NCBI GenBank assembly: GCA_037447655.1 | Contig: JBBHKE010001188.1 | Coordinates: 99,261 to 159,260, forward strand | Length of the DNA: 60,000 nt | Source of the DNA: Zygnema cylindricum | Taxonomy: Eukaryota > Streptophyta > Zygnematophyceae > Zygnematales > Zygnemataceae | Reading direction: 5' to 3' | Shown here: positions 34,950 to 47,228 of the stretch, piece after piece | Layout: every line of letters begins with the position of its first letter | How positions within the stretch are numbered: position 1 is the first letter of the stretch | Translations under genes and position numbers: made by a program | The notes under the pieces: generated by a model | The model's input: the letters and a program-made list of their open reading frames with translations, nothing else | Databases searched by the model: none | What the model was told of the DNA's origin: nothing

Positions 34950-35905
34950 GGTCACGGGCCCTCCCTCACGGATCCCGGTGTTTAATGGGTAGAAGTATCT
35001 TTATTGGGCGGATTTGACTAAGTCTTACCTTAAACAAGTGAAATTATATGATGTGATTTCCGGTATTTTTCCGGATACGGATCCGGAATTTGGAAAGAAA
35101 AATGAGGATGCATTTCATGTTTTGAACTTACTTTTGTCAGAAGATCTAAACATGACATATATCAATATCTCTACGGCATCTAAAATATGGATGGCTTTGA
35201 GTGAATCTTATGTCTTAGCTAGTGAGCAGAATGAGGTTGTAACTGCTGGAAAAATTTGGGACTATAAGTATACTGGGGGTGACATGAACTCATATTGTAA
35301 TGGCTTGAAGCTTCTATTGTCGGAGAATGCATGCTCCGGGGGGAGTTTTCCTCCTTATCATCAAGCTATGATTCTATTGAGAGGGCTTCCTACTGAATAT
35401 AGAAGTGTTGTGGAGCAGTGGAGCAGTTAAGAAGGTTAAAGAAGAGTAAATGGAATATAACTATAGCTCAGGCTTATATCTTAGATGAAAAGGCCACTCA
35501 CATAGCTTTAAATGGTGGTCAGTGAGTGGTAGCTTACAATGCACACACATATAAGCCGGCTGGATTTACTGGAAATAGAAACTTTACCCCCAATCCGAAT
35601 TATAGGCAATATGATAGGTGTGTCTATTGCTTTGGTCAAGGTCATGTTTTTCGGTTGTGTCCGTTATTTATAAAAGCGTCTGAAACAGGAATTAATCGTG
35701 CGGGATGGAGGGTGAGGTCCGAGGACTCACCATCAAAAGTGGCGGCATCAAAACTGCTGGTTAAAAATGCGGCGTTCCTAGCATTTGATGAGACATCACA
35801 AGAACAAAGGCCGGAGGAAAACAAAGACGTGGTTAGATTTTTGCAATCGGATGATGATGAGTTATTTGCTCTTGCAAAAGATCTCAAGGAGGGTCCTCGA
35901 GAGAA
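34891..35905 (+). pseudogene. copia2 gag, starting inside the LTR
   Basis: The ATG at 34891 opens MATVGAFSSSSVAP. The frame crosses the LTR end and the primer site (as VTGPPSRIPVFNG) to a TAG at 34990-34992. It resumes at 35014-35430 with a UBN2/retro-gag type domain (LNMTYINISTASKIWMALSE) and ends with a CCHC knuckle CVYCFGQGHVFRLC at about 35610. Frameshifts near 35420. Confidence 0.8.
34950..34964 (+). promoter_or_regulatory. Primer binding site, divergent half-initiator-tRNA type
   Basis: GGTCACGGGCCC immediately follows the LTR. It aligns with copia1's GGTTATGGGCCC with two changes. The same variant is in copia3, so it is a family feature. Confidence 0.6.
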
Positions 35906-38900
35906 CGGGTGGATTATGGACTTTGGATGCTCCTCTCACATTGCGGCAATCGGGCTTACTTCAAAACGCTTACTCAAATTCCCACTCGCCGGATTTATTA
36001 TGCGGATGACAACGGTATGGAGGCTATGGCAAAAGTAAGCGTGGAGTTAGCATGTGACATCAATGGTCAAGTTGTAAAAAAGACCTTGCATGATGTTTTC
36101 TATATCCCAAAGTTTACGAAAAAATTGTTCTCCACTTCGGTGGCGGAAATGAAAGGTTTTGAAATTTTACAAAATAATGGAAAAAAGGTGGTTATCAAAG
36201 ATGGGAGAGTAGCTTTGGTAGGAACTAGGGGCCCAAACTTGTTGTACCGGATAGACTTGGCTAATGAAATTGACTTTGCATACTCCAATGTCTTTCCAGA
36301 AAACGTTTTGTGGCATAAAAGGCTCAGTCGTGTTCATCATGAAAGGCTTGATAAAATGGTAAAACATAATATGATAGATGGTGTTAAATTAGGACAAACA
36401 CATTCTCATGTATGTGATGGTTTTGCTCTGGGAAAGCTTCATAAGCTGCCTTTACCTCAGACAGCGGATAACCGGGCAACGGATTTGCTGCAAATTATTC
36501 ATTCAGATGTGTGGGGACCGTCAAAAGTTCCGTCCCTCAGTGGCAGCAGTTTTTTGTTCACGTTTACGGATGCTTTCTCAAGATATAGCAAGGTTTACTT
36601 TATGAAAGAAAAGAGTGAAGTGCTCACTCACTTCAAACACTTTCGGGCATGGCCGAAAAGCTTTATGGGAAACTAATTCTTTCCATTCGATCCGACAACG
36701 GAGGGGAATATGTCTCTCATGCATTCTAAAACTATTTAAAAGACAATGGCATTTCTCGCCAATTTACAGTTCCTTATACTCCTGAACAGAATGGAGTATC
36801 CGAATGACTGAACCGAACTCAGACGGAAAGTGTAAAATCTATGTTGTTAGATAAAAGAATAGATTTTAAATTCTGGGGTGAGGCTTTCTCGTGTGCGTCG
36901 TATATTAGTAATAGAATAGAAACTAGAGCAATGAAAGAGAAAACACCATATGGGGTGTAGACCGGAAAAAAACCAAATGTTAGTCATTTCCGGGTTTTTG
37001 GGAGTAAATGTTTTATTTTGGATAATCTCCCTATTTCTAAGCTTAGTCCAAAATCAGCTCCCTGAATTTTTATGGGATATGATGATGAATCACTAGGCTA
37101 TAAAGTATTTAATACTGATAAAAATACTCTTCAGACTGCTGTAAATATTCAGGTTGAGGAAGAGAGCCGATCGATAGACGTTTTTGGTATGACAGCTTGT
37201 GAAAAAAATTCAAAAATCAAAGAATATGTTATTTATAAAAGTGTGCCTCTCACTTCCTCTAGTCCCACTTTAGCCACTCCGGCTGGTCCACGTGTGGAGA
37301 ATCTTCCTCCTCCTCCTCTACCTCCTCCTCAGCGGCAACCTACGGATCCAACAGTTCCAGCCTCAGATTTTCCCGAAGAAGAAGGCAACACATTAGGCTC
37401 GAAACTGCGAAGCTGCTCTATTTTCTGTCAGCATGTTCGAACAGGTGAAAACTACAATGTTGCGATGTTGCGAAGCTACGAGGATGTTGCAAAGCTGCGC
37501 AGTTAATGATGAAATGCGATCGATAATGGAGGCTCAAACCTGTGAGCTTGTGGAGCTTCCGCCGGATCGAAAGGCCATCGGTTGTAAGCGGGTCTTTAAA
37601 ATGAAGTTGAACCCATAAAACTCTATTGAAAAATATAAATCTAGACTTATTGCTAAAGTCTAAAGTTAGAAGGAGGGAATTGACTATGAAGAGACTTTCT
37701 CTGCTGTTGTGTGATTTCCAACAGTTAGAATTTTGTTGTCTTTAGCGGCCATTGAGAATATGGAATTACATCAAATAGATGTTAAGAAAACTTTCTTGCA
37801 TGGAGATCTATAGGAATTAATTTATATGAAGCAGCCTGCAATGTATGAAGAGACAAGAAAAGAAAATCTGGTCTGTAAACCGTTGAAATCCCTGCATGAT
37901 CTGAAGCAGGCTCCACGACAGTGGAATCTAAAACTATATGATTTTCGAACTGATTTTGGATTCGTTAGGATTAGCCCAGATGACTTTGTTTATGTTATGG
38001 AAAGGGATGATGGGATCATTTACATTGCAGTATATGTAGATTTCTTGCTGCTGTTAAGCAAGTCATTATATGAGATTTAACAAAATCAAAGTAGCCTTCA
38101 ATTCAAGATTTCAGATGAAGGATTTAGGCGAGGCAAAGTATATTCTTGGAATTCAAGTAGAAAGGGATAGAGATCGGAGAAGAATTCATCTAACGCAGCG
38201 AGAAGCGATAGGAAATGTGCTTGAAAAGTTTGGCATGGCAGAGGCAAAAAGAAGTGCCACTCCAATGGAATTTAAGCAAAAGGTGAAAGGCATGGAGACC
38301 AATGGAGGAGTCATCTTTGCTGACATCTTGGATTCAGGGGAGGCAGATTTTATGGCCACCATTCCATACCGACAGATTGTTCGGAGCCTGATCTACTTTA
38401 TTAACTGCACAAGGTCAGACATTGCGGCAACAGTTAGTGTGTTGAGTCGCACTTTACAGAATCCGAGAATATCGGATTGGGAAGCAACAAAGAGGGTTCT
38501 TCGATACCTTGCAGGGACACGGAATCTTCGACTTGTTATCGGTGGAGACGAAGTAAATATTCAGACTTGGAGCGATGCTAGCCACGGAGACATGCCAAGC
38601 CGCTGTTCCACAACATGATTCATTTTGAAGATTAGAAATGGAACATGCTGCTGGAGCAGCAAGCTTTAAAAGGTAACCGCTCAGTCTACAATGGAGGCTG
38701 AATATATGGCAGCAAGCTCAGCTGTCATGGAGTTACTATGGCTAAAGTCGCTCCCCCAAGAACTTCATTTTGTGCAATCTGGACCTCAAATAGTGTGGTG
38801 TGACAACCAGACAGCTATTGCTATTGCATCCAATCCGAGTCATCACTTCAAAAGCAAGCACATTGACATCAAGCTGCATTTTGTAAGAGAAAAGGTGATG

Positions 38901-39020
38901 AACATATTTTTGAAACTCAGTTATCTTCTGGATGAAAAGATGGTGGCAGATATGATGACTAAGCCTTTACCTGCACCTAAGTTGAATTTTTGTAGGGAGG
39001 AATGTGGACTTAGTGGCTGA
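35906..39020 (+). pseudogene. copia2 pol: protease, integrase, RT, RNase H; decayed
   Basis: The protease active-site motif reads MDFGCSSH (Phe where Ser/Thr is usual). GAG-pre-integrase VLWHKRLS and integrase HSDVWGPSK follow. The RT palm motif is YVDFLLLL instead of YVDD, so a catalytic Asp is lost. RNase H (CCWSSKL, STMEAEYMAASSA, CDNQTAIAI) runs to the stop at 39018-39020. Purine tract GGTTTAGGGGAG at about 39032-39043. Confidence 0.85.
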
Positions 39021-39043
39021 GAGAGTCTAAAGGTTTAGGGGAG

Positions 39044-40243
39044 TGCTGTTTTGGAAACCTTGAGTCCTCTCTATATCTTGCTGCTATACTGCCGTGTTCC
39101 ATTAAGTCTGATATCGCAGCTACAAACCTTGAGTTATACGCTTGTTGCGATAACGTTATGCTGCTATGTTGCAGTGATCTGACATCGCAGCTGCGTTGCT
39201 CTAATACCATAGCTGCGCTGACAAGTCATAGCAATCATAGCAGTCACAGCGGAGTCATAGCAGCTATAGCAGTTTGCGCAAGAAATGTTGCGCTAAGTCT
39301 GACATCGCAGCTGGAAACCTTGAGTACTACGCTTGTTGCTATGCTGTTATGTTGGTATGCTGCGGTGATGTGATATCTCAGCTGCGTTGCTCTAATATCA
39401 CAGCTGCGCTGACAAGTCATAGCAGTCATAACAGTCACAAGAGAGTCATAGCATCTATAGCAATGTGCGCAAGAAAGGTGTTCTGAACTTTAGTCACTTT
39501 GTGTGAAGACAAATTGACGGGGACATAATTTAATGGGTATGCAACTCAAAAGGGAGTACAAAGATTCGGTGCACTTCAAGCAAACGTGTCGGTCCGTGAG
39601 AAAGTCAAGCTTGGTTGTTCTAGAAAAAAAGGTACAGTTTCATTTGAGGACCGAAGTTACACGTGGAGGTTCATCTTCGGTGATGAAAGAATACGCGGAA
39701 AGCGGATGGAGTCCGCCGTCATTTTTGGAAGGGAAGTATTAACTGTACCATCATTTCAGGGAACAGATTTTAACCGCGTACTATTTCATTTCTAGCGGTT
39801 GTCTGATTGGTGTAAATATTTATGTGCATTCGACGATGGGATTTTGTTGATGAAGAGTAATGTACCAATTGACCACGGTAGTTGTAGTACAGTGTGATCA
39901 ACTGTAGGCTCACTTGTATATATAGGACTTAGATTATTTTAGGAAAAGTAGGATTTTTGTGTATGGAAATCTGCGAAGCAGTTTTTGAGTGTTTTTTAAT
40001 TGTAAGATCATTGTGATCTTTTGGTAGAACCTTGTGAAATTCTGCATGTTGTTTCCTTGGTGTATTTTCTATTGTGTGGCAAATTTGCAGACCTAGTGTG
40101 TGTTTGGTTTGCTTTGGGCTTCATTGTGAAGCTGATCTTTTGTGGGATTTTGTGAGAGTTTCCTCTTTGCATATTTTGATTGTGATGGCAACTGCCGAAG
40201 CTTTTTTATCTTCTTCAGTGGCACCAACTGCCTCAAATCAATA
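39044..40243 (+). repeat. 3' LTR of copia2 with internal tandem duplication
   Basis: 1200 bp against 980 in the 5' LTR. An approximately 190-bp block (GTGATCTGACATCGCAGCTG and following, to GCGCAAGAAA) is present twice, at about 39110-39285 and 39290-39475. It ends in the gag leader sequence, confirming that the leader belongs to the LTR. Confidence 0.85.
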
Positions 40244-40584
40244 GGGCTCACATAAAGACAAAATGTGACTGTCTGTAACACTTTTATTTATATGTGGTTG
40301 CTGCAATTTTGTTACCGTAAACGTTCGCCAGACGTGTCAATTGCTAATTTTATTATGACAGTCGACGTCTGCAAACGCGAAAAAATTTTAAGCGTTTGAA
40401 ATATTATTTTGAAAGTCAAAATTGTCTAATTCATTGACTGTCAAAATTGTACTCGATGCTACTTTATTTGTACCAAAATTTACTCCAAACGTACATTTTT
40501 TGACAAAATGACGTAAGTGCGTGTTCGCAACCAAAACAGACTGTCATGATCAATTCCCTTCCGTAATTTTGTTTTGTACGTACA

Positions 40585-41614
40585 TGTAGAAATAAAAGGT
40601 TATTTTAGTATTTTCTAGGTTTTGCAAAATGCAGAAAAGAAGCCGAGGCAGTCTGCCTCTAACTTCTCTCTTCAGCTCCCACACTTGTCGTAGTCACTGA
40701 AGGTTGAAGAGGGAGCTAGAGCCAGGGCTGCCTATGCTGATTAGAGATAGAGTTACGGGTTATAGATTTTGGTAGATTTACTAAAATGTATATTGACGGA
40801 CCTAGGGTTTGAACCTAGTACCTACCGCCCGTCAACTTAGCCTGTAGCCTTAGCCATTTAGTCTGCCATCATGCTTGAAGATATATAGTTTGATAGATAT
40901 TTAAATGTTGACACGTAGTCTATTTCATTTAACGGATCTTTAAACATAGACACACTTTGTAAAGTACGGCGTACGAAACATCCGAAACGAATACTGCGCA
41001 TTTTGTTTAGAAAACGAAAAAAATACTGCGGAAGTATTTATGACGGTCACGATTGTAATCCGGCTTAATCGGACGGCCACGAAGCATGCCGAGATCGTGG
41101 AATATGTTTTCGGCGGTTTGCGGTTGACGTCACGTCAATTGCCACGTGGCAAAATCACATTGGATTGCGACATCTCTTGGGATTCCAAGAACGAATCCAA
41201 AAATGGCATGTGTTGACTTGTTGGCCATGTTGTACAATATTCGTACATAAAGTACATCGGCACTTGTACCTTATGTACGATACACTATTATGTTTGGTGC
41301 CGTACTTCAGTAGATAGAGTTTAGAGAGAGATAGGACTTAGAAAAATTTGATAGATTGGACCCTCTCTCCCAGAGAGCTGCTGTACAAAAGGTCAACTTT
41401 GACCCTTCATAACTTACTGCTCAGGGGAGCAAATTCAGAGATTCTTTTTGCTATAGACTCAGGGAAGTCTTGCCTTTACAAGGGTGAAGGTGGTCTGAGT
41501 TTTTGTTTGCCAGGGTGGCAGTTATTCTTGCTGAAAGACAAAGGGGTCAGGGTTATCCTAGAGGCTTCGTGTGAGTTGCCTACTCTGAGGTCCTATGGAG
41601 GTCTCAGAGTTACA
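40585..41614 (+). repeat. 5' LTR of copia1
   Basis: TGTAGAAATA...GAGTTACA. Holds a G-box-like CCACGTGGC near 41140 and an antisense tRNA-like A/B-box pair at about 40805-40860. A 95-codon ORF (41348-41635) is repeated in the 3' LTR, but it is out of frame with gag and of unknown meaning. Confidence 0.95.
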
Positions 41615-41626
41615 GGTTATGGGCCC
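41615..41626 (+). promoter_or_regulatory. Primer binding site, half-initiator-tRNA-Met type
   Basis: GGTTATGGGCCC starts right at the LTR end. This is the form used by Drosophila copia, complementary to the anticodon region of an internally cut initiator tRNA-Met. The gag ATG (41619-41621) lies inside it. Confidence 0.8.
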
Positions 41627-44600
41627 ACCATCTAGGGTGCCCATATTCAATGGAGCTGGCTTCATATACTAGGAAAGTATGATGACAGGAGCTCTATGTG
41701 AGAAACGGTTTTGGGGAATAGTGAGTGGACGGGTGAGGCGTCCATCCAATCTTGGGATACCTCCAAGGTTTACAGGAGGAAAATTCACTAGAGATGCAGA
41801 TTCATCTTCAACGGAGGAGACAAAGGAAGGAGAGGTGGTGGACAAAGGCAAGGAGAAGGAGACGGTCACACCAATAGCAGTCGGTTCGGCATTCATGTCA
41901 CCTATTCCGAGGAACGAGGAGAATGATATCGATACGTGGGACTACAACAATATGGCGGCTAAGCACTTCATCCTCCGCCATCTTACTCAAGGGCTTGCAT
42001 CTCCCCATTTGCAAGTAGAGAGGGCATCCGATCTTTGGATGGCTCTCATAGAGATGTATCGAAGTGGTACGATTCAGCAACAACAGTTGGCTGATCAGAA
42101 AATTAAGGAGTATGTGTACAAAGGGGGGAAGATGTTGGATTTTTGCAATGAGCTTGCTACACTTTTTATGGAACTAGAAAGTGCTGGAAAAGAATTTAGT
42201 GAAAAGGAAAAGGTTAACTGTTTACTGATGAAGTTACCCGAGGAGTTCGAGAACATAGTCAATCGTGTGCAGGACTTGGCGGACTCAAGGTGGATTTGGA
42301 ATTCAGTGGTAGGGATGATTCTCGTTCGCGAGAATACAATTGAGATCCGAAGGGGAGGAAAGAGTGGGCAAGCTTTAGCAGCCGGGACCGATTGGCGAAA
42401 CAATGATTCCAGAAAACAGGTTGGAAATTATCGAGGGGAGGGGCAGAAAAATCAGACCGAGGAGTTCGGACCAAGGACTTCTAAGGGACTGTGCCATTTT
42501 TGTAAGAAACCCGGGCACTATATGGCTGAATGCACTAAGTTAACCGAGCTGCGGTTAAAGGAGGGGCAGACTGGTGGACCTGCGAGAGGACAGAAAAAGG
42601 CCCTTGTGACGCAGGTACATGAGGCGGAATCCGAGGACGAGGACGATGAACTCCTATTGGATGAGGAGTTGAAAACGAAAAACGAGGTCGAAATTCCAGG
42701 AAAACAGAAATGTGCTTTCGGTGGATTGAAAGGTGAAGCAGGCTGGATTGTAGATTCAGGAGCATCCATGCACATGTGTAAAGATAAACACCTGTTCACT
42801 AAGATACGAAAGATTCCCACCGTAGAGATAGAGTACGGGGATGGGAGGATAGTCACTACTACTCTTGTAGGATCGGTAGATCTAAAAGTGTTAGTAGAAG
42901 GAAAGACATCTATAGTTACATTCTCCGATGTGTTGTTTATTCCGGAGCTGAACAAAAACCTCATCTCTACGTCTGTTTTAGATGATAAGGGTTTTGATAC
43001 TAGCACTAGGAAAGGAGTCTTTACTGCTAGCTTTGAGGAGGAAGTTTATTTCACTGCTGAAAAAGGTAGCCAAGGGATGTTTAGGCTGATTTTAAGCAAT
43101 GAAAAGAAGAAACTTTATTATACTGGTGTTCATGATATAATGTTGTGGCATAAGAGGCTTGGGCATGTGAATCTAGATAAGTTAAGAGAGATGAAAAAGT
43201 TGGGAGTAGTGGAAGGGATTCAGTTTGGTGAAAGTGAGAATCTAAGTGATTGTAGGGGATGTGCTCAAGGTAAAGCACACAGGTTGCCCTTCCCAAAAAC
43301 TGCCACCTATAAGGGAGAAAAGATTATAGATTTAGTACACACAGATATTTGGGGGCCGGCCAGAGTGCCATCACCCGGGGGGAAGAGATTTATGATGACT
43401 ATAACTGATGATTGGTCTCGGTATTCCAGAGTGTATTTTTTGAAAAATAAGTCAGAGGATCAGGAATGTTTTAAACAATATAAAGCATGGAGTGAAAAAC
43501 TCCATGAAACCTCAATCAAGAGAGTAAGGAGTGACAATGGTGGCGAGTATACCTCTAACCAGTTTGAGGATTTTTTGAGAGAAGATGGAGTGCAACACCA
43601 AAAGACAGTTCCTGAAAATCTTGAGCAAAATGGTGTAGCTGAAAGATTAAATAGAACACTGAGTGATAGTGCTAGGAGTATGCTATCCGATAAGAAGATA
43701 GGAAAGAAGTTTTGGGCCGAAGCAATGAACTGTGCAAATTATCTCAAAAATAGAGTTCTTACTTCAGCAGTAAAAGGCCAAACACCTTATGAGAGATGGA
43801 CAGGCCGAAAACCAGATGTTTCACACTTAAAGGTTTTCGGTAGTCAAGTGTTCAGTTTAGACACAGATCGTTCAAACTGGAAGTTAGACCCAAAAGGAAA
43901 ACCAGGATATCTACTAGGATATGATGAAGATGTAAAAGGATATAGAGTCTATGATCTCAAAAGAAAGGATATTATTCTAGTGAAGCATCTAGTGGTTATG
44001 GATGAAGGAAAATCTATTGATCCCTTTAAACATACAAGGACAGTCAAGATCAGATTTGAGTCAGAAAATTCTGATGACTTTGAGCTTCCTAACTATCCAG
44101 GATTTCAAGAAGATGATGATCTTGCAGGTACGGATCAGATCGAGAAGGACCCAAATGTGGAACCCCTTGTATTAACTCCAACCGAAGCGGAAGACGTGGT
44201 GGAAATCGACCCGGAATCAAGCGGTAGGGGAGAAGTAGAAACTGTTCGGAAAAATCCAAGAGAACCATCTATTCCGGCAACCGAGTTTGAGGGAGGAAGA
44301 AGAAGCAGCAAAAGACTGCAAGAGAGACAAGTTAACAATAAGGTAACCAAACTGTCTCACCCCGATGAACCTCAAACTTATAATGAGGCAATGACTTGTC
44401 CTGAAAGAAACCAGTGGAAAACAGCCATAAATGAGGAGATGGCCTCAATTATGGCGGCCGATACATGGGAATTGGCGGATTGTCCTTCTGACAGGAAGCC
44501 AATTGGGTGTAAGTGGGTATTTAAGCTGAAACTCAACCCGGATATCACCATTGAGCGCTACAAGGCTCGGTTAGTGGCGAAGGGATTTGCCCAGAAAGAG

Positions 44601-45940
44601 GGAATTGACTACGAGGAGACTTTTGCTCCGGTCGTTAGGTTTCCTTCGGTTCGGATACTTCTCAGTATGGCGGCAGGAGAAGACATGGAAGTGCATCAGA
44701 TGGACATCAAGACGGCCTTCCTACATGGAGAGTTGGAAGAGGAAATTTTTATGCGACAGCCCGAAGGATTTGTGGAGCAAGGGGAGGAAAGCAAGGTATG
44801 CCGATTGATCAAATCTTTGTATGGGCTGAAACAGGCGCCCCGGCAATGGAACAAGAAGCTCGATGAGTTTCTTACAGGTTTGGGATATATTCGGATCAGC
44901 TCAGATCACTCTATATATTTGTTTGAAGATGAGGAAGGAATTATTTTTATTGCAATTTATGTCGATGATTTGCTTGTTTTAAGTAAATCTATGGATAAAA
45001 TAAATAAGTTGAAAAATGATTTAAAAGGAAGATTTGAGATGAACGATATGGGAGAAGCAAGGTATATTTTGGGAATTCAGGTAAAAAGGGACAGAGAGAG
45101 AAAGATAATCAGATTAACTCAAAAAGAGGCCATTGGAAACATGTTAGAAAAATTTCAAATGGACAAGGCTAATAGTTGTACCACTCCTATGGATTTAAAG
45201 AAGGGAAGTGAGGGGAGTGAGGAAGAGGGAGTTATGAGGTAAGCCCGGAAGAGAAAAGATTTATGCAGACCATCCCTTATAGACAAGTAGTGGGCAGCCT
45301 AATATATTTTATGAATTGTACCCGTCCGGACATAGCCGCAGCTGTAGGAGTACTAAGTAGGAGTCTGAATGCTCCCACTAAGAAAGATTGGGAGGCAGCT
45401 AAGAGAGTCCTTAGATATCTCATAGGAACTAGGGATCTATGGTTGCATTTGGGTGGGAAAAATACTGACATCACCACTTGGAGTGATGCCAGCTATGGGG
45501 ATGCTCCTATGAGGAGATGCACATCTGGATATGTATTGTATGTGGGTGATGGGGCTTGCTGCTGGAGCAGCAAGCAGCAAAAGGTCATTGCTCAGTCCAC
45601 CATGGAGGCTGAGTACATGGCTTCTTGCTCTGCTGTAAAAGAATTAATGTGGGTCAAGTCTTTGCTAGGTGAGCTTGGTCAACTTAAGAGTGGTGTCCAA
45701 AAAGTGTTTTGTGATAATCAGGCTGCCATTGCCATTTCTGCCAATCCTAAACATCACTTTAAAGCCAAACACATGGACATTAGGCTTAGCTTTGTTAGAG
45801 AGAAAGTAGAAAACAAGATAATCAGTTTGGAGTATAAACCAGATAGTGAAATGGTAGCTGATATGATGACCAAACCTGTTCCTTCCCCTAAATTAATTTT
45901 CTGCCGGGAGAAGTGTGGTCTTAAAATAAAGAGTGACTAG
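41619..45940 (+). CDS. copia1 gag-pol polyprotein, one stop and one frameshift
   Basis: Encodes everything needed for copia replication. It starts MGPPSRVPIFNG in the primer site, hits a TAG at 41670-41672 (Trp expected), and is then open from 41673 to a TAA at 45240-45242. A one-base shift in the purine-rich stretch 45195-45235 moves the rest (to 45940) into another frame. Domains: CCHC knuckle 42492-42533, protease DSG 42753-42761, pre-integrase HKRLGH near 43150, integrase Asp 43344-43346, Asp 43533-43535 and Glu 43641-43643 (exact DD35E spacing), RT with MDIKTAFLHGEL near 44702 and YVDD 44958-44969, RNase H with CCWSSKQQK, STMEAEYMAS and CDNQAAIAI. Length and order are typical for copia. 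Repair of two lesions would restore the frame, so active relatives probably exist. Confidence 0.95.
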
Positions 45941-45953
45941 AAAATAAGGGGAG
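45940..45953 (+). promoter_or_regulatory. Polypurine tract of copia1
   Basis: GAAAATAAGGGGAG abuts the 3' LTR. Confidence 0.85.
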
Positions 45954-46982
45954 TGTAGAAATAAAAGGTTATTTTAGTATTTTCTAGGTTTTGCAAAATG
46001 CAGAAAAGAAGCCGAGGCAGTCTGCCTCTAACTTCTCTCTTCAGCTCCCACACTTGTCGTAGTCACTGAAGGTTGAAGAGGGAGCTAGAGCCATGGCTGC
46101 CTATGCTGATTAGAGATAGAGTTACGGGTTATAGATTTTGGTAGATTTACTAAATGTATATTGACGGACCTAGGGTTTGAACCTAGTACCTACCGCCCGT
46201 CAACTTAGCCTGTAGCCTTAGCCATTTAGTCTGCCATCATGCTTGAAGATATATAGTTTGATAGATATTTAAATGTTGACACGTAGTCTATTTCATTTAA
46301 CGGATCTTTAAACATAGACACACTTTGTAAAGTACGGCGTACGAAACATCCGAAACGAATACTGCGCATTTTGTTTAGAAAGCGAAACAAATACTGCGGA
46401 AGTATTTATGACGGTCACGATTGTAATCCGGCTTAATCGGACGGCCACGAAGCATGCCGAGATCGTGGAATATGTTTTCGGCGGTTTGCGGTTGACGTCA
46501 CGTCAATTGCCACGTGGCAAAATCACATTGGATTGCGACATCTCTTGGGATTCCAAGAACGAATCCAAAAATGGCATGTGTCGACTTGTTGGCCATGTTG
46601 TACAATATTCGTACATAAAGTACATCGGCACTTGTACCTTATGTACGATACACTATTATGATTGTTGCCGTACTTCAGTAGATAGAGTTTAGAGAGAGAT
46701 AGGACTTAGAAAAATTTGATAGATTGGACCCTCTCTCCCAGAGAGCTGCTGTACAAAAGGTCAACTTTGACCCTTCATAACTTACTGCTCAGGGGAGCAA
46801 ATTCAGAGATTCTTTTTGCTATAGACTCAGGGGAGTCTTGCCTTTACAAGGGTGAAGGTGGTCTGAGTTTTTGTTTGCCAGGGTGGCAGTTATTCTTGCT
46901 GAAAGACAAAGGGGTCAGGGTTATCCTAGAGGCTTCGTGTGAGCTGCCTACTCTGAGGTCCTATGGAGGTCTCAGAGTTACA
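45954..46982 (+). repeat. 3' LTR of copia1
   Basis: 1029 bp, about 99% identical to the 5' LTR by eye, same termini. Confidence 0.95.
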
Positions 46983-47228
46983 GTACAAAGTGTTTTTATG
47001 CTTTATAACTTGTCTTCTACTTTTTTTGTTTTACGATTGTGTTTGAAATCGTTAAACTACAAAATTTTAGTTTGACAGGTAGGAATTACAATTCGCATGT
47101 AGCGGTTATGATGGTCCGTTTGAAAGTCGTTCAACCATACATAACAAGTACAGTAGTTCATTTTCCGCCGTCTGAAGAGGTATAAATAGGTGTAGTATCA
47201 AAAAGACCTTAAGACCCTGTGCCCCTTA

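Larger units (their letters stand above)
33970..40243 (+). mobile_element. Ty1/copia retrotransposon copia2, decayed
   Basis: 5' LTR 33970-34949, 3' LTR 39044-40243. It is inserted in the right arm of D2; flanks GAACT and GGGCT each differ by one base from the pre-insertion GAGCT predicted from the D1 arm. Internal order is gag, protease, integrase, RT, RNase H, as in copia. Many stops and frameshifts. Confidence 0.9.
29651..40558. mobile_element. Long-inverted-repeat element D2 with nested Harbinger and copia insertions
   Basis: The left arm 29651-29975 begins GGGAATTGATCATGACAG. The right arm 33902-33969 plus 40244-40558 ends in CATGATCAATTCCC. Flanks TTCGGTAA (29643-29650) and TTCCGTAA (40559-40566) match 7 of 8. 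The centre is occupied by Harbinger-type DNA and the right arm is split by copia2. Confidence 0.75.
40585..46982 (+). mobile_element. Ty1/copia retrotransposon copia1, young and nearly intact
   Basis: Perfect 5-bp duplication GTACA at 40580-40584 and 46983-46987. LTRs are 1030 and 1029 bp with only about ten differences by eye. A single gag-pol frame is broken once by a stop and once by a frameshift. Inserted 26 bp beyond the right end of D2. Confidence 0.97.

Noticed and set aside
41669-43296. Minus-strand ORFs inside copia1
   Set aside because: Shadows of gag-pol with no recognisable domain.
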